A stretch of 64,000 bases of DNA from an uncultured Sterolibacterium sp. (GCA_903930535.1 CAIYYX010000099.1:38447-102446); one strand, 5' to 3'. Shown: positions 46,938 through 55,856, numbered from the stretch's first letter. A program made the numbers and translations. Notes: generated by a model from the sequence alone, not told the origin.

Positions 46938-47990
46938 CTATTTCTTGGGCTGGTATGGCCCGAGTTCCTTCAGTGCCGCGGTTACGAAAGAGTGGTCTAC
47001 CACCTGCTCTACCGTGATCGTGCCTTCCAGATAGCCCTGATCCTTGTAGAACTGAAAATCCTTTTTCAGGCTCGCTTCGTTCAGTTTGCCGTCCGGGTTG
47101 TTGCCATTGGGCGTCATCTTCCTGTACAGCGCCGGATCCTTGATATTGCTGTCCTGCACCAGGATCCGGATCACTTCGTCGGCGGCCGGGCCTGCGAATT
47201 TGCCATTCTTGAGCGCATCGTTATAGACACGCACACCTTTAAGGTAGGCGATCATGAACTTTTTCGCCACCTCCGGTGACTTTTTGATGAAATCGCCACC
47301 ATAAAACAATGCGGCGACCGCCTGATCGGGGTAGATGTCCGCCCGCAGGCGCACTGCGGCGCCGCTCTCCAACGCCTGCGTCGCGGACGGCTCTGTGGTG
47401 ACGGCCGCATCGATGGCGCCGTTCATCAGTGCAGTCACCTGCTGCGGATAACCGAGGTATACATGTTCCACCTCGCCGTATGACAAGCCATCGCTCTTCA
47501 GCGCTTCATTCAGCTTGGAACCTTGCGAACCGCCTTTGCCTGCCTCCCCTACCTTCATTCCCTTCAGGTCCTTGAAGCTTTTCACCTTGCCGGAGTCCAC
47601 CAGCGACTTGCGCACCAGGATGGGCATGTAGTCATAGCCAAGAGGCGTCGAACCCTTGTCGGCGACCAGTTTGATATTGATGCCGCGTGCGGCCGCGTTA
47701 AAGAGTCCCGCGGAAATTGCACCGGCGGCGACATCGATCTGACCCACGCCGAGCGGTGCGATCATCTTCGGACCCGCGTCGAACTGCACGAAGGTGACCT
47801 TGATCCCCTGCTCGGAGAAATAACCCTTTCTGTTGGCGATAAAGAATGCCGCATCGCTCACCACATTGTTGGAACCGACGCGCACTTCGACCAGGTCGGC
47901 GGCGAGGCCGGGTATCGATGCGAGCGCGAGAATTGCTATGAAAACGTACGCTCCCGCGTGCCTCAGTTTGCTTGTCCCGTTTGTCATCAT
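46938..47990 (-). CDS. ABC transporter substrate-binding protein, NMT1/SsuA-like, orphan
   Basis: A 350-residue periplasmic protein with a signal peptide (ending ASIPGLAA) and a type 2 binding-protein fold of the SsuA/TauA/ThiY group (ANRKGYFSEQGIKVTFVQFDAGPKM near the start; later TEPSATQALESGAAVRL). These bind sulfonates, nitrate, pyrimidine precursors or aromatic acids. No permease or ATPase gene accompanies it. It is divergent from badH, so it may supply a substrate to that pathway, but this is inference. Confidence 0.85.
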   Translation of the reverse strand: MMTNGTSKLRHAGAYVFIAILALASIPGLAADLVEVRVGSNNVVSDAAFFIANRKGYFSEQGIKVTFVQFDAGPKMIAPLGVGQIDVAAGAISAGLFNAAARGINIKLVADKGSTPLGYDYMPILVRKSLVDSGKVKSFKDLKGMKVGEAGKGGSQGSKLNEALKSDGLSYGEVEHVYLGYPQQVTALMNGAIDAAVTTEPSATQALESGAAVRLRADIYPDQAVAALFYGGDFIKKSPEVAKKFMIAYLKGVRVYNDALKNGKFAGPAADEVIRILVQDSNIKDPALYRKMTPNGNNPDGKLNEASLKKDFQFYKDQGYLEGTITVEQVVDHSFVTAALKELGPYQPKK

Positions 47991-48016
47991 CTTGGCCTCT
48001 TCGAATGTTCCGGACC

Positions 48017-48022
48017 ATTATA
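48017..48022 (-). promoter_or_regulatory. Possible -10 element for the orphan binding-protein gene
   Basis: A perfect TATAAT on the minus strand, 27 bases before the start of the binding-protein gene. No good -35 is found at the right distance, so an activator may be required. Confidence 0.3.
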
Positions 48023-48049
48023 AAGGGCAAAACTTGTTAAACCGCACTA

Positions 48050-48079
48050 TTGACAGGACAGGAGGAGAGGTCTTTCATA
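48050..48079 (+). promoter_or_regulatory. Possible promoter of badH-badI
   Basis: A perfect TTGACA at 48050-48055 and TTCATA at 48074-48079 with an 18-base spacer, about 57 bases upstream of badH. The -10 is weak, so control by a regulator is plausible. Confidence 0.35.
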
Positions 48080-48135
48080 CGCTTCGCGGCAAGTGCTATT
48101 GGATCGCAAACAGATGGAACTCACAGGAGAGCAAT

Positions 48136-48903
48136 ATGCGTGGACTCAAGGACAAGGTGGTCATCGTCACAGGCGGCGGCAGCGGCATCGGATCAGCGAT
48201 TTGCACGCGGTTTTGCGAGGAGGGCTCGGTGGTCGCAGTACTGGATCTGAATGGCCCCGGGGCAGAAGCAAAAGCTGCTGCAATCCGGGCGGCCGGTGGC
48301 CGCGCCAAGGCTTTCCAGGTCGACATCAGCGACCAGAAGATGGTCAATGCCGCGGTCGCTTCGGTGGAGCGGGAACTGGGCCCCGTCGATGTGCTGGTGA
48401 ACAACGCTGGCTGGGACAAGGCCGGCAATTTCCTCGATACCGACAAGACGCTCTGGGAGAAAGTCGTCGCGATCAATCTCTATGGCCCGCTCAATATGCA
48501 TCATGCGGTGCTGAAAGGGATGTCCGAGAGGGGTCGCGGCCGGGTCATCAATATTGCCTCGGACGCGGCGCGCGTCGGTTCCTCCGGCGAATCGGTGTAT
48601 TCCTTCTGCAAGGGAGGCCTGGTGGCTTTCACCAAGACGCTTGCCCGCGAATTCGCGAGCAAGCAGATCAACCTCAATGTCGTTTGCCCAGGGCCGACCG
48701 ATACGCCCATGCTGAAAGAGGTTTGCGGCGACAGCGAATTGGGGCAGAAGCTCTATGAGGGCTTCAAGCGCGCGATCCCCTTCAAACGCCTGGGCCAGGC
48801 CGAGGACATTCCAGGAGCCGTGGCTTTTCTCGCCAGCGACGATGCGGCCTTCATCACAGGCCAGGTGCTCAGCGTTTCCGGTGGCCTGACGATGGCGGGT
48901 TGA
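48136..48903 (+). CDS. badH: SDR-family dehydrogenase, BadH-like (2-hydroxycyclohexanecarboxyl-CoA dehydrogenase)
   Basis: A 255-residue short-chain dehydrogenase: NAD-binding TGGGSGIG (residues 12-19), NNAG (about 90), catalytic Ser near 140 and Tyr-x3-Lys in VYSFCKGG (about 154-158), ending SVSGGLTMAG. The SDR family is broad, so the specific role rests on the adjacent badI-like gene 40 bases downstream: in Rhodopseudomonas palustris BadH oxidises 2-hydroxy- to 2-ketocyclohexanecarboxyl-CoA, the substrate of BadI. It is preceded by AGGAGAG. Confidence 0.75.
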   Translation: MRGLKDKVVIVTGGGSGIGSAICTRFCEEGSVVAVLDLNGPGAEAKAAAIRAAGGRAKAFQVDISDQKMVNAAVASVERELGPVDVLVNNAGWDKAGNFLDTDKTLWEKVVAINLYGPLNMHHAVLKGMSERGRGRVINIASDAARVGSSGESVYSFCKGGLVAFTKTLAREFASKQINLNVVCPGPTDTPMLKEVCGDSELGQKLYEGFKRAIPFKRLGQAEDIPGAVAFLASDDAAFITGQVLSVSGGLTMAG

Positions 48904-48943
48904 GTCACCCAGCCCCGCATTCGAATCCGATCAGGAGAAGCTC

Positions 48944-49726
48944 ATGGAGTATCAGGACATCCTCTACCAGGAACAGGATGGCATCAGCACCATCACCATC
49001 AACCGTCCCGAGGTTTACAACGCCTTCAGGGCGCGGACCTGCGACGAGATGATCCATGCCTTCGGGCAGGCCGGCAACAACAGGGAGATCGGCGTCGTGG
49101 TGCTCACCGGCGCCGGCGACAAGGCGTTTTGCACCGGCGGTGACCAGTCCTCCCATGACGGCGGCTATGGCGGGCGTGGCGTCATCGGCCTGCCGATAGA
49201 GGAGTTGCAAAGCATCATCCGCGACATCAACATTCCGGTGATCGCGCGCGTCAATGGCTTCGCCATCGGCGGCGGCAATGTCCTGGTGACGCTTTGCGAC
49301 CTGGCCATCGCTTCCGAGCGGGCGCAGTTCGGCCAGGTTGGACCCAAGGTGGGCTCGGTGGATCCGGGATTCGGAACGGCGCTCTTGGCGCGTGTCGTCG
49401 GCGAGAAGAAGGCGCGTGAGATCTGGTATCTGTGCCGCCGCTACAAGGCCGAAGAAGCGCTCGCCATGGGGCTCGTCAATGCCGTCGTGGCGCACGAAGC
49501 GCTCGACGGCGAAGTGAGGAAATGGTGCGACGAGATTCTTGAGAAGAGCCCGACGGCGCTCGCCATCGCCAAGCGCTCATTCAACATCGACACGGAAATG
49601 ATACGCGGTGCCTCCTCCTTCGCCATGCAGGCCTTGAAGCTCTACTACGATACGGACGAGTCCAGGGAGGGCGGCAATGCCTTCCGCGAGAAACGCAAAC
49701 CCGAGTTCAGGAAATATGTAAAGTAG
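48944..49726 (+). CDS. badI: 2-ketocyclohexanecarboxyl-CoA hydrolase, BadI-like
   Basis: A 260-residue crotonase-family protein. Characteristic stretches GAGDKAFCTGGDQSSHDG, FGQVGPKVGSVDPGFGTALLARVVGEKKAREIWY and a C terminus LKLYYDTDESREGGNA...KRKPEFRKYVK closely resemble, from memory, R. palustris BadI. BadI opens the alicyclic ring of 2-ketocyclohexanecarboxyl-CoA to give pimeloyl-CoA. Related MenB-type naphthoate synthases are the main alternative, but the long C-terminal match favours BadI. Its last 20 bases overlap, tail to tail, the end of bioD. Confidence 0.88.
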   Translation: MEYQDILYQEQDGISTITINRPEVYNAFRARTCDEMIHAFGQAGNNREIGVVVLTGAGDKAFCTGGDQSSHDGGYGGRGVIGLPIEELQSIIRDINIPVIARVNGFAIGGGNVLVTLCDLAIASERAQFGQVGPKVGSVDPGFGTALLARVVGEKKAREIWYLCRRYKAEEALAMGLVNAVVAHEALDGEVRKWCDEILEKSPTALAIAKRSFNIDTEMIRGASSFAMQALKLYYDTDESREGGNAFREKRKPEFRKYVK

Positions 49727-50417
49727 TCGGGTTTTCGCCGGCGACACCCGGACGGGTGTCGCCCGAAAGGGTCGCAGGAAGTTCCAGGCATGCCGCAGCG
49801 ACAACCGGATCGGGCCGATCGAGAAAGGGAATCACCCCCAGTAGCGGGGCGGACAGGCGTGTCTTGAGCGCGTCCAGGTTTTCCTCGAAGCGGTCCATGT
49901 CCGGGTCGATGCGGTTGGCGATCCATCCCGCCAGCGTCAGACCGCGGCTTTTTATCGCCTCTTGCGTCAGCAAGGCGTGGTTGATGCAACCCAGCCTCAT
50001 GCCAACCACCAGGACCAGTTGCAGGCCGAGGAGTCGGGCGAGATCTGCGCTGTCATGCTTTGTTCCCAGCGGCACGAGGAAGCCGCCTGCGCCTTCGACG
50101 ATCACTGCTTCGGCGAGCTTTGACAGCTGCCCGAAGCAAGCCGCGATGTGGTGAAGATCTATGCTGACCCCTGCCTCTGCCGCAGCGATGTGGGGCGCGA
50201 TCGGCTCGCGGAAAAAATAGGGATTGATGAGCGTTCTAACTTTACCATTCACGGCCACACTGCCTGCGGCGATCAGGGCATCGACGTCTCCAGAGCCGGC
50301 CGCCACCGGCTTCATGCCGATTGCGCTGAAGCCGCGCGCGCGGCACTGATGCAGCAGGGCGGATGCGACCAGGGTCTTGCCCACGTTTGTGTCTGTGCCG
50401 GTGACGAATAGTTTCAT
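49707..50417 (-). CDS. bioD: ATP-dependent dethiobiotin synthetase
   Basis: A 236-residue enzyme that closes the ureido ring of dethiobiotin from DAPA, CO2 and ATP. N-terminal MKLFVTGTDTNVGKTLVASAL contains the P-loop (GTDTNVGKT), with GMKPVAAG and VEGAGGFLVPL further on, all typical of BioD. It is the last gene of bioA-bioF-bioD and its start overlaps the bioF stop (ATGA). Its 3' end overlaps badI from the other strand. Confidence 0.95.
   Translation of the reverse strand: MKLFVTGTDTNVGKTLVASALLHQCRARGFSAIGMKPVAAGSGDVDALIAAGSVAVNGKVRTLINPYFFREPIAPHIAAAEAGVSIDLHHIAACFGQLSKLAEAVIVEGAGGFLVPLGTKHDSADLARLLGLQLVLVVGMRLGCINHALLTQEAIKSRGLTLAGWIANRIDPDMDRFEENLDALKTRLSAPLLGVIPFLDRPDPVVAAACLELPATLSGDTRPGVAGENPTTLHIS
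49740..49763 (+). terminator. Hairpin downstream of badI inside the bioD coding end
   Basis: GGCGACACCC and GGGTGTCGCC form a perfect 10-pair stem with a GGAC loop, 14 bases after the badI stop and inside the last codons of convergent bioD. It could terminate badI transcription or pause converging polymerases. No U-run follows. Confidence 0.45.
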
Positions 50418-51568
50418 CGGCCGCTCTGCTCAAGTTCCATCAGGGTGGCAACCAGCCGATCCACCTGCTCCGGCGTGTGGGCGGCAGAGAGACTGATGCG
50501 CAGCCTTGCCGTGCCTTCGGGGACAGTCGGCGGGCGTATGACGGGAACCCATAGTCCGGCTTCGAGCAGGGCGGCGCCTACTGCCAGGGCTTCGTCGTTC
50601 CCGCCGATGATCACCGGCTGGATCGCAGTCGCGGAATCGGGCAGTTTCCAGCGTTTCAATTTCAACCCCTGGCGCAATTGCGCGATCAGCCGCGCGAGAT
50701 GCCTGCGCCTGTCCTCCCCCTGTTCGATGAGAGCCATGCTGGCAAGCAGGGCATGGGCCAGAAGCGGCGGGGTGCCGGTGGTGAAAATATAGGTTCGGGC
50801 GCTTTGCAGCAGCCACTCGATGACTTCGTCGGCACCGGCGACGAAGGCACCGGCAACTCCCGCCGCCTTGCCCAGGGTGCCGATGTAGACGATGCGCGGT
50901 GAAACAATGCCGGACTCATTCAGGCTGCCGCGGCCTTCGTGGCCCTGCACGCCGAAGCCGTGGGCGTCATCCACCACCAGATAGGCATCGTGGCGCTCGC
51001 ACATTTCCAGGAGGGCGGGCAGGGGCGATCGGTCGCCGTCCATGCCGAACACGGCATCCGTGACCACCAGCTTGTGTGCTCGATCGCAGGATTGCAACAT
51101 GGCTTCGAGTGCATTCAAGTCCAGGTGCGGATAGATGTGCTTTTCTGCGCCAGAGAGCCGGATGCCGTCTATCAGCGAGGCATGGTTGAGTTCGTCCGAG
51201 AACACCGCGTCGCCGGCTCCTGCCAGGCTGGTGATGACGCCGAGATTGGCCATGTAGCCGGTGGAGAAGAACAGCGCGCGCGGCAGGCCGACGAAGGCGG
51301 CGAGCTTCTCCTCGAGTTCATGATGTGGCGCATAGTGGCCGCTGACCAGGTGCGAGGCGCCGGCGCCGACGCCATAGCGCGCCGCGCCTTCGCGGGCCGC
51401 GGCGATCAGAACAGGATTGGAGGCCAGGCCCAGGTAATCGTTGCTCGCGAAGGCCAAGAGGGTGCGGCCGGCGACCATGACTTCAGGAGCGCAGGATGTT
51501 TCGATCAGGCGACGGCTGCGCAGCAGCGAATGCGTGCGAAGATTTTTCAGCTTGTCTTTCAGGTTCAT
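50414..51568 (-). CDS. bioF: 8-amino-7-oxononanoate synthase
   Basis: A 384-residue PLP enzyme of the alpha-oxoamine synthase family that condenses a pimeloyl thioester (ACP or CoA) with L-alanine. Seen: ASNDYLGLASNP near the start, DDAHGFGVQGHEGRG (about 200) and the PLP-Lys region YIGTLGKAAGVAGAFV (about 235). Length is normal. The final GTG/ATG overlaps link it to bioA upstream and bioD downstream. Confidence 0.96.
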   Translation of the reverse strand: MNLKDKLKNLRTHSLLRSRRLIETSCAPEVMVAGRTLLAFASNDYLGLASNPVLIAAAREGAARYGVGAGASHLVSGHYAPHHELEEKLAAFVGLPRALFFSTGYMANLGVITSLAGAGDAVFSDELNHASLIDGIRLSGAEKHIYPHLDLNALEAMLQSCDRAHKLVVTDAVFGMDGDRSPLPALLEMCERHDAYLVVDDAHGFGVQGHEGRGSLNESGIVSPRIVYIGTLGKAAGVAGAFVAGADEVIEWLLQSARTYIFTTGTPPLLAHALLASMALIEQGEDRRRHLARLIAQLRQGLKLKRWKLPDSATAIQPVIIGGNDEALAVGAALLEAGLWVPVIRPPTVPEGTARLRISLSAAHTPEQVDRLVATLMELEQSGR

Positions 51569-52878
51569 GGCACTGCGTCCAAGACGGCGAGGGTCTGCCC
51601 CACAAGGTGATCGATCTCAGCATCGTTGATCACATAGGGCGGCATGAAGTAAATGGTATGGCCTATCGGGCGCAGCAGCAATTGCCGCGTCAGGGCCTCG
51701 GTGAACACCTTGCGGGAAAACTGCGGGTCGCCGCTTTCGACTTCGAAGGCCCAGATCATGCCGCGGTTGCGGAAGTGCCTGACCCTCGGGTGTTTCGCGA
51801 GGGCGGAGGTTCGCTCGCTCAGCCTTGCGGCGAGGCCGCGGTTGGCGCCGATGACACCGTCCTCATCGAAGATGGCCAGCGTCGCCAGGGCGGCGCTGGC
51901 CGCGAGCGGGTTGCCGGTGTAGGAATGGGAATGGAGAAAGCCGCGCGTGACGTCTTCAGCGTAGAAGGCCTCATAGACCCTGTCCGTGGTCATCACCACC
52001 GAGAGGGGAAGATAGCCGCCGCTGATGCCCTTCGACAGGCAAAGAAAGTCGGGGCGTATGCCCGCCTGCTCATGGGCGAAGAAACTGCCGGTGCGGCCGA
52101 AACCCACAGCGATCTCGTCTGCGATCAGATGGACCTCGTAGCGGTCGCAGATCGCGCGTGCCAGCCGCAGGTATTCCGCATCGTGCATGGCCATGCCTGC
52201 GGCGCATTGCACCAGCGGTTCGATGATGAAGGCCGCGGTCTCGGCATGGTGCTCGCTGAGGCAATCTTCCAGCGCCCGGGCGCAGCGCGCGGCGAAGGCG
52301 GCAGGCGATTCACCTGCTTCTGCCAGGCGCGCGTCGGGGCTGGCCACCGTCCTGCCCGGTCGCAGCAGGGGCTCGTAGGCGTCGCGAAACAGGGCGACAT
52401 CGGTGACTGCGAGCGCCCCCACGGTCTCGCCGTGATAGCTGCCGGCGAGACTCAGATACCTGCACTTTGCAGTGCGGCCCAGATTCCGCCAATAGTGATG
52501 GCTCATCTTGAGTGCGATCTCGGTGGCCGAGGCGCCGTCCGAGGCATAGAAGCAGTGGCCCAGAGTGTTTGCTGTCAGGGCGGACAACTTTTCCGAGAGT
52601 TCCACCACGGGTTCGTGGGTGAAGCCGGCGAGCATCACATGCTCCAGGCGCTCCAACTGCTCGCGCAAGGCGGCATTGATGCGGGGGTTGCCGTGGCCGA
52701 AGAGATTGACCCACCAGGAACTGATGGCATCGAGGTAGCGATTTCCCTCGAAGTCATAAAGCCATACTCCCTCGCCGCGGCTGATGGGCACCAGCGGCAG
52801 GGTTTCGTGCGACTTCATCTGGGTGCACGGATGCCAGACGGCCTTGAGACTTCTTTCGAGCAGTTGCCGGTTGTCCAT
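51565..52878 (-). CDS. bioA: Adenosylmethionine-8-amino-7-oxononanoate aminotransferase
   Basis: A 437-residue fold-type I aminotransferase that makes DAPA from KAPA with SAM as amino donor. Features: VWHPCTQMKSHETLPLVPISRGEGVWLYDFEG at the N terminus, SYHGETVGALAV, DEIAVGFGRTGSFFAHEQ and the PLP-Lys in LSKGISGGYLPLSVV. It begins 11 bases after the stop of tctA and overlaps bioF, so it may be read as part of the upstream transporter operon. Confidence 0.96.
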   Translation of the reverse strand: MDNRQLLERSLKAVWHPCTQMKSHETLPLVPISRGEGVWLYDFEGNRYLDAISSWWVNLFGHGNPRINAALREQLERLEHVMLAGFTHEPVVELSEKLSALTANTLGHCFYASDGASATEIALKMSHHYWRNLGRTAKCRYLSLAGSYHGETVGALAVTDVALFRDAYEPLLRPGRTVASPDARLAEAGESPAAFAARCARALEDCLSEHHAETAAFIIEPLVQCAAGMAMHDAEYLRLARAICDRYEVHLIADEIAVGFGRTGSFFAHEQAGIRPDFLCLSKGISGGYLPLSVVMTTDRVYEAFYAEDVTRGFLHSHSYTGNPLAASAALATLAIFDEDGVIGANRGLAARLSERTSALAKHPRVRHFRNRGMIWAFEVESGDPQFSRKVFTEALTRQLLLRPIGHTIYFMPPYVINDAEIDHLVGQTLAVLDAVP

Positions 52879-52889
52879 GAGACTTGGGT

Positions 52890-54416
52890 CTATTCCCCGG
52901 GCTGCTCTGCGAGCCCGACTTCCTTGCGCCAGTCCTTCTTCTTCGTGAATAGAGAGACCAGGCTCCAGGCGATCAACAAGGCGGCGACGGCGAACAGGGT
53001 GGCGGAAATGGGCCGCGTCACCAGTATCGCGTAACTGCCCGAGGACATCGCCAGGGACTGGCGCAGGCTTTGTTCCAGGATCGGTGCGAGAATCAGACCG
53101 AGCACGATGGGGGCGGCCTCGAAGTCGAGCTTGCGCAGCCCGTAGCCCAGGACGCCCATGCCCAGCATGATCCAGACATCGACGACGCTTTGCGCCACGG
53201 CATAGACGCCGAGGAGGCAGAACACGATGACCAGAGGATAGAGATAGGAGTAAGGCACGCGCAAGAGATTGACGAACAGGCCGACCAGCGGCAGGTTGAG
53301 GATCAAGAGCACGACGTTGCCGATATACATGCTGGCGATGAATCCCCAGAAGAGCTCAGGCTGGTTCTGGATCATCAGCGGCCCGGGGGAGACGCCATGG
53401 ACCATCAGGGCCGCCAGCATCACCGCGGTGATCGGTCCCGAGGGCAGGCCCAGCGCCAGCATGGGCACGAAGGCGCCGCAAGCGGCGGAGTTGTTCGCCG
53501 ATTCCGGCCCGGCAACGCCCTCCACCGCGCCCTTGCCGAAGCGCTCGGGATGCTTGGACAGTCGCCGCTCGACGCCGTAGGAGACGAAGGAGGAGATGAT
53601 GTGCGCTGAGCCGGGAATGATGCCGATGAGAAAGCCCAGCACTGTGCCGCGCGCGATGGGCAGGGCAGAATCGCGGCATTCCTGGCGCGTGGGCAGGAGT
53701 TCCCGCATCTTGGGTTTCTGTACCGTCGGCGGAAATTCCTGTCCCGCAGTCAGCAAAATTTCGGCTACGCCGAACAGACCCACGGCCACCGGCACGATGC
53801 CCAGACCGTCTGAGAGGTCGTTGATGCCGAAGGAAAAGCGCGAATAGCCGCTCATGCTGTCTATGCCTATCATCCCCAGGAAGAGGCCGAGCACCGCCAT
53901 GGCCAGCGTCTTGGGAATGGAGCCGCTGCTCATGTAGGCGAGCACCAATAGACCGAGACAGAGCAGCGCCGAATACTCCGGCGGCCCGAAGCGCAGCGCG
54001 AAGGTGGCAAGCCACGGGGCGAGCAGCATCAGCGCCACGACGCTGACCGTGCCGGCGATGAAGGAGCCCACCGCAGCGATGAACAGGGCCGCGCCTGCCC
54101 GGCCATTCTGCGTCATCGCGTAGCCGTCGATGCAGGTCATGACCGAGGCCGCCTCGCCCGGGATGCGCATCAGTATGGAGGTCGTCGAACCGCCATACAT
54201 CGCGCCGTAATAGACGCCGGCCAGGAGGACGATGGCGATGACCGGGCTCATGCCAAAGGTCGCTGGCAAGAGCATGCTGATGCCAGCCAGTGGACCCAGG
54301 CCGGGCAGCATGCCGACCAGGGTGCCGATGACACAGCCGATCACGGCATACATCAGCACGTCCGGGGCGAGCGCCACGGAAAAGCCCAGCATCAGGTTGT
54401 GAAAGGTTTCAACCAT
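52890..54416 (-). CDS. tctA: Tripartite tricarboxylate transporter, large permease TctA
   Basis: A 508-residue polytopic membrane protein with about twelve segments and the TctA signatures GTLVGMLPGLGPLAGISMLLP and GFLIGIIPGSAHIISSFVSYGVE near residue 265. It forms the channel with TctB, fed by the binding protein TctC. Family substrates include citrate and other di- or tricarboxylates. It follows tctB by 4 bases. Confidence 0.94.
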   Translation of the reverse strand: MVETFHNLMLGFSVALAPDVLMYAVIGCVIGTLVGMLPGLGPLAGISMLLPATFGMSPVIAIVLLAGVYYGAMYGGSTTSILMRIPGEAASVMTCIDGYAMTQNGRAGAALFIAAVGSFIAGTVSVVALMLLAPWLATFALRFGPPEYSALLCLGLLVLAYMSSGSIPKTLAMAVLGLFLGMIGIDSMSGYSRFSFGINDLSDGLGIVPVAVGLFGVAEILLTAGQEFPPTVQKPKMRELLPTRQECRDSALPIARGTVLGFLIGIIPGSAHIISSFVSYGVERRLSKHPERFGKGAVEGVAGPESANNSAACGAFVPMLALGLPSGPITAVMLAALMVHGVSPGPLMIQNQPELFWGFIASMYIGNVVLLILNLPLVGLFVNLLRVPYSYLYPLVIVFCLLGVYAVAQSVVDVWIMLGMGVLGYGLRKLDFEAAPIVLGLILAPILEQSLRQSLAMSSGSYAILVTRPISATLFAVAALLIAWSLVSLFTKKKDWRKEVGLAEQPGE

Positions 54417-54420
54417 AGTG

Positions 54421-54879
54421 CTAGATTCCGAAAAGGCCGGGCGGCAGCGGCACCTTGAGAAGGGTTGCGAACAGCCAGTAGGAGCCGAGCGACATGCCCG
54501 CTGCCACGAGAATCACCGGCAGCGGCGGCTTCCTCTCTATCACGCCGACCAGGAAGACCAGCATGATCGCCACCGTCAGCCGGTAACCCAGAGGTTCTAT
54601 GGCCAGGGCCGCGAAGGCGCAGGTGCCGAGAATGGCGATGGCATGGCGCAGTTCGGGCCAGCGGATCTGCGCCAACGGCTGCGACTGCCTTCCCGCCACG
54701 GCGACGACGAGACCCAGGACAAACAGCAAGGTCGCCAGGATCAGCGGCATATAGCCCGGCCCGGGATTGTCGAGTGAGCCCAGCGGCAGCTTGCGTGATT
54801 GCCAGCCGGCGTAAGCGCCGGCTGTGGCTATCATCAAGCCTGCGGCCTGTTCTGCGCGTAATTGTTTAACTACCCTCAC
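54421..54879 (-). CDS. tctB: Tripartite tricarboxylate transporter, small permease TctB
   Basis: A 152-residue membrane protein with about four segments, the size and position of TctB; the sequence LPLGSLDNPGPGYMPLILATLLFVLG is a family hallmark. GTG start at 54879 overlapping the tctC stop. Confidence 0.9.
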   Translation of the reverse strand: MRVVKQLRAEQAAGLMIATAGAYAGWQSRKLPLGSLDNPGPGYMPLILATLLFVLGLVVAVAGRQSQPLAQIRWPELRHAIAILGTCAFAALAIEPLGYRLTVAIMLVFLVGVIERKPPLPVILVAAGMSLGSYWLFATLLKVPLPPGLFGI

Positions 54880-55847
54880 TTCTTCTCTTCGATCTTGCCG
54901 ACGATTCTGACCGCTTCGGCCAGACGCTTCGCATCCTTGTCCCAGAACTTCTGGAACTCTGGCGCGTCGAGATAGGCGATCGGGGTCTCGATTTTTTCCA
55001 TCGTCGCCTTGAAATCGGGATCGGCAACGGCCTTCTTCGCCGCTTCGCGCAGCGTATTCACGATGGCGGCCGGTGTTCCCGCGGGGGCGAAAATGCCCGA
55101 CCAGATGTAGAACTCGATGTCGTAACCCAGTTCCTTGAAGGTCGGCACATCAGGCAGGGCCGCCAGGCGCTTCGCGCCCCAGATGGCCAGGGGCCGTAGC
55201 GTGCCGGCCTTGATCTGCGGCGTCACCACCGAGGGCCCCGAAGCGAGAACATCGACATGGCCACCCAGGAGCGACGTGAGCGCAGGGCCGGCACCGGTAT
55301 AGGGAACGTGGCGCATCTTCAGACCTGCGGCATGGGTGAACATCTCGATCGCCATGTGCAGCGTTCCGTAGACGCCGGAAGAAGAAAAGGAAAGCCCGTT
55401 CGGACGCTTCTTGGCGTCGTCCACCAGATCCTTGAGGGTCTTGTAGGGAGATTGGGAACGCACCACCAGCACCGTCGGGTCGGCCGAGATCAGCGCGATC
55501 GGCGCGAACTGGTTCATCTGGTAGGCAGGCTCGCGGCCGAACAACTTGTCCGCCTCGGGGATGATGGAGATGGAAGACAGCGCCATCAGCAGCGTGTAGC
55601 CGTCGGGTTTGGCATTGGCCACCGCAGCCATGCCTATCGCGCCGCCGGCGCCGGCCTTGGTGACAATCGCCATCGGCTGCTTGAGCAGCTTCTCCATGGC
55701 CTGCGCGGTCGGCCGCCCGGTGAGGTCGGCGACGCCGCCCGGCGGGAAGGGCACGATCATGGTGATCGGGCGAGATGGATAATGGTCCTGCGCCGCCGCG
55801 GAAAATGCGCCGAGGCCAGCCAGTAACAGAGTGATTATGCGCAGCAT
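54876..55847 (-). CDS. tctC: Tripartite tricarboxylate transporter, binding protein TctC/Bug
   Basis: A 323-residue periplasmic binding protein of the Bug family: signal peptide MLRIITLLLAGLGAFSAAAQ, then HYPSRPITMIVPFPPGGVADLTGR and the typical VPTFKELGYDIEFYIWSGIFAPAGTP segment. Bug/TctC proteins bind citrate, succinate, and in R. palustris longer dicarboxylates such as adipate; the ligand here is unknown. It is 9 bases after the FAH-family gene. Confidence 0.93.
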   Translation of the reverse strand: MLRIITLLLAGLGAFSAAAQDHYPSRPITMIVPFPPGGVADLTGRPTAQAMEKLLKQPMAIVTKAGAGGAIGMAAVANAKPDGYTLLMALSSISIIPEADKLFGREPAYQMNQFAPIALISADPTVLVVRSQSPYKTLKDLVDDAKKRPNGLSFSSSGVYGTLHMAIEMFTHAAGLKMRHVPYTGAGPALTSLLGGHVDVLASGPSVVTPQIKAGTLRPLAIWGAKRLAALPDVPTFKELGYDIEFYIWSGIFAPAGTPAAIVNTLREAAKKAVADPDFKATMEKIETPIAYLDAPEFQKFWDKDAKRLAEAVRIVGKIEEKK

Positions 55848-55856
55848 GCTTATCTC

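Noticed and set aside
51496..53034. 512-codon plus-strand frame opposite bioA
   Set aside because: Antisense shadow of bioA; composition is that of a GC-rich reverse frame.
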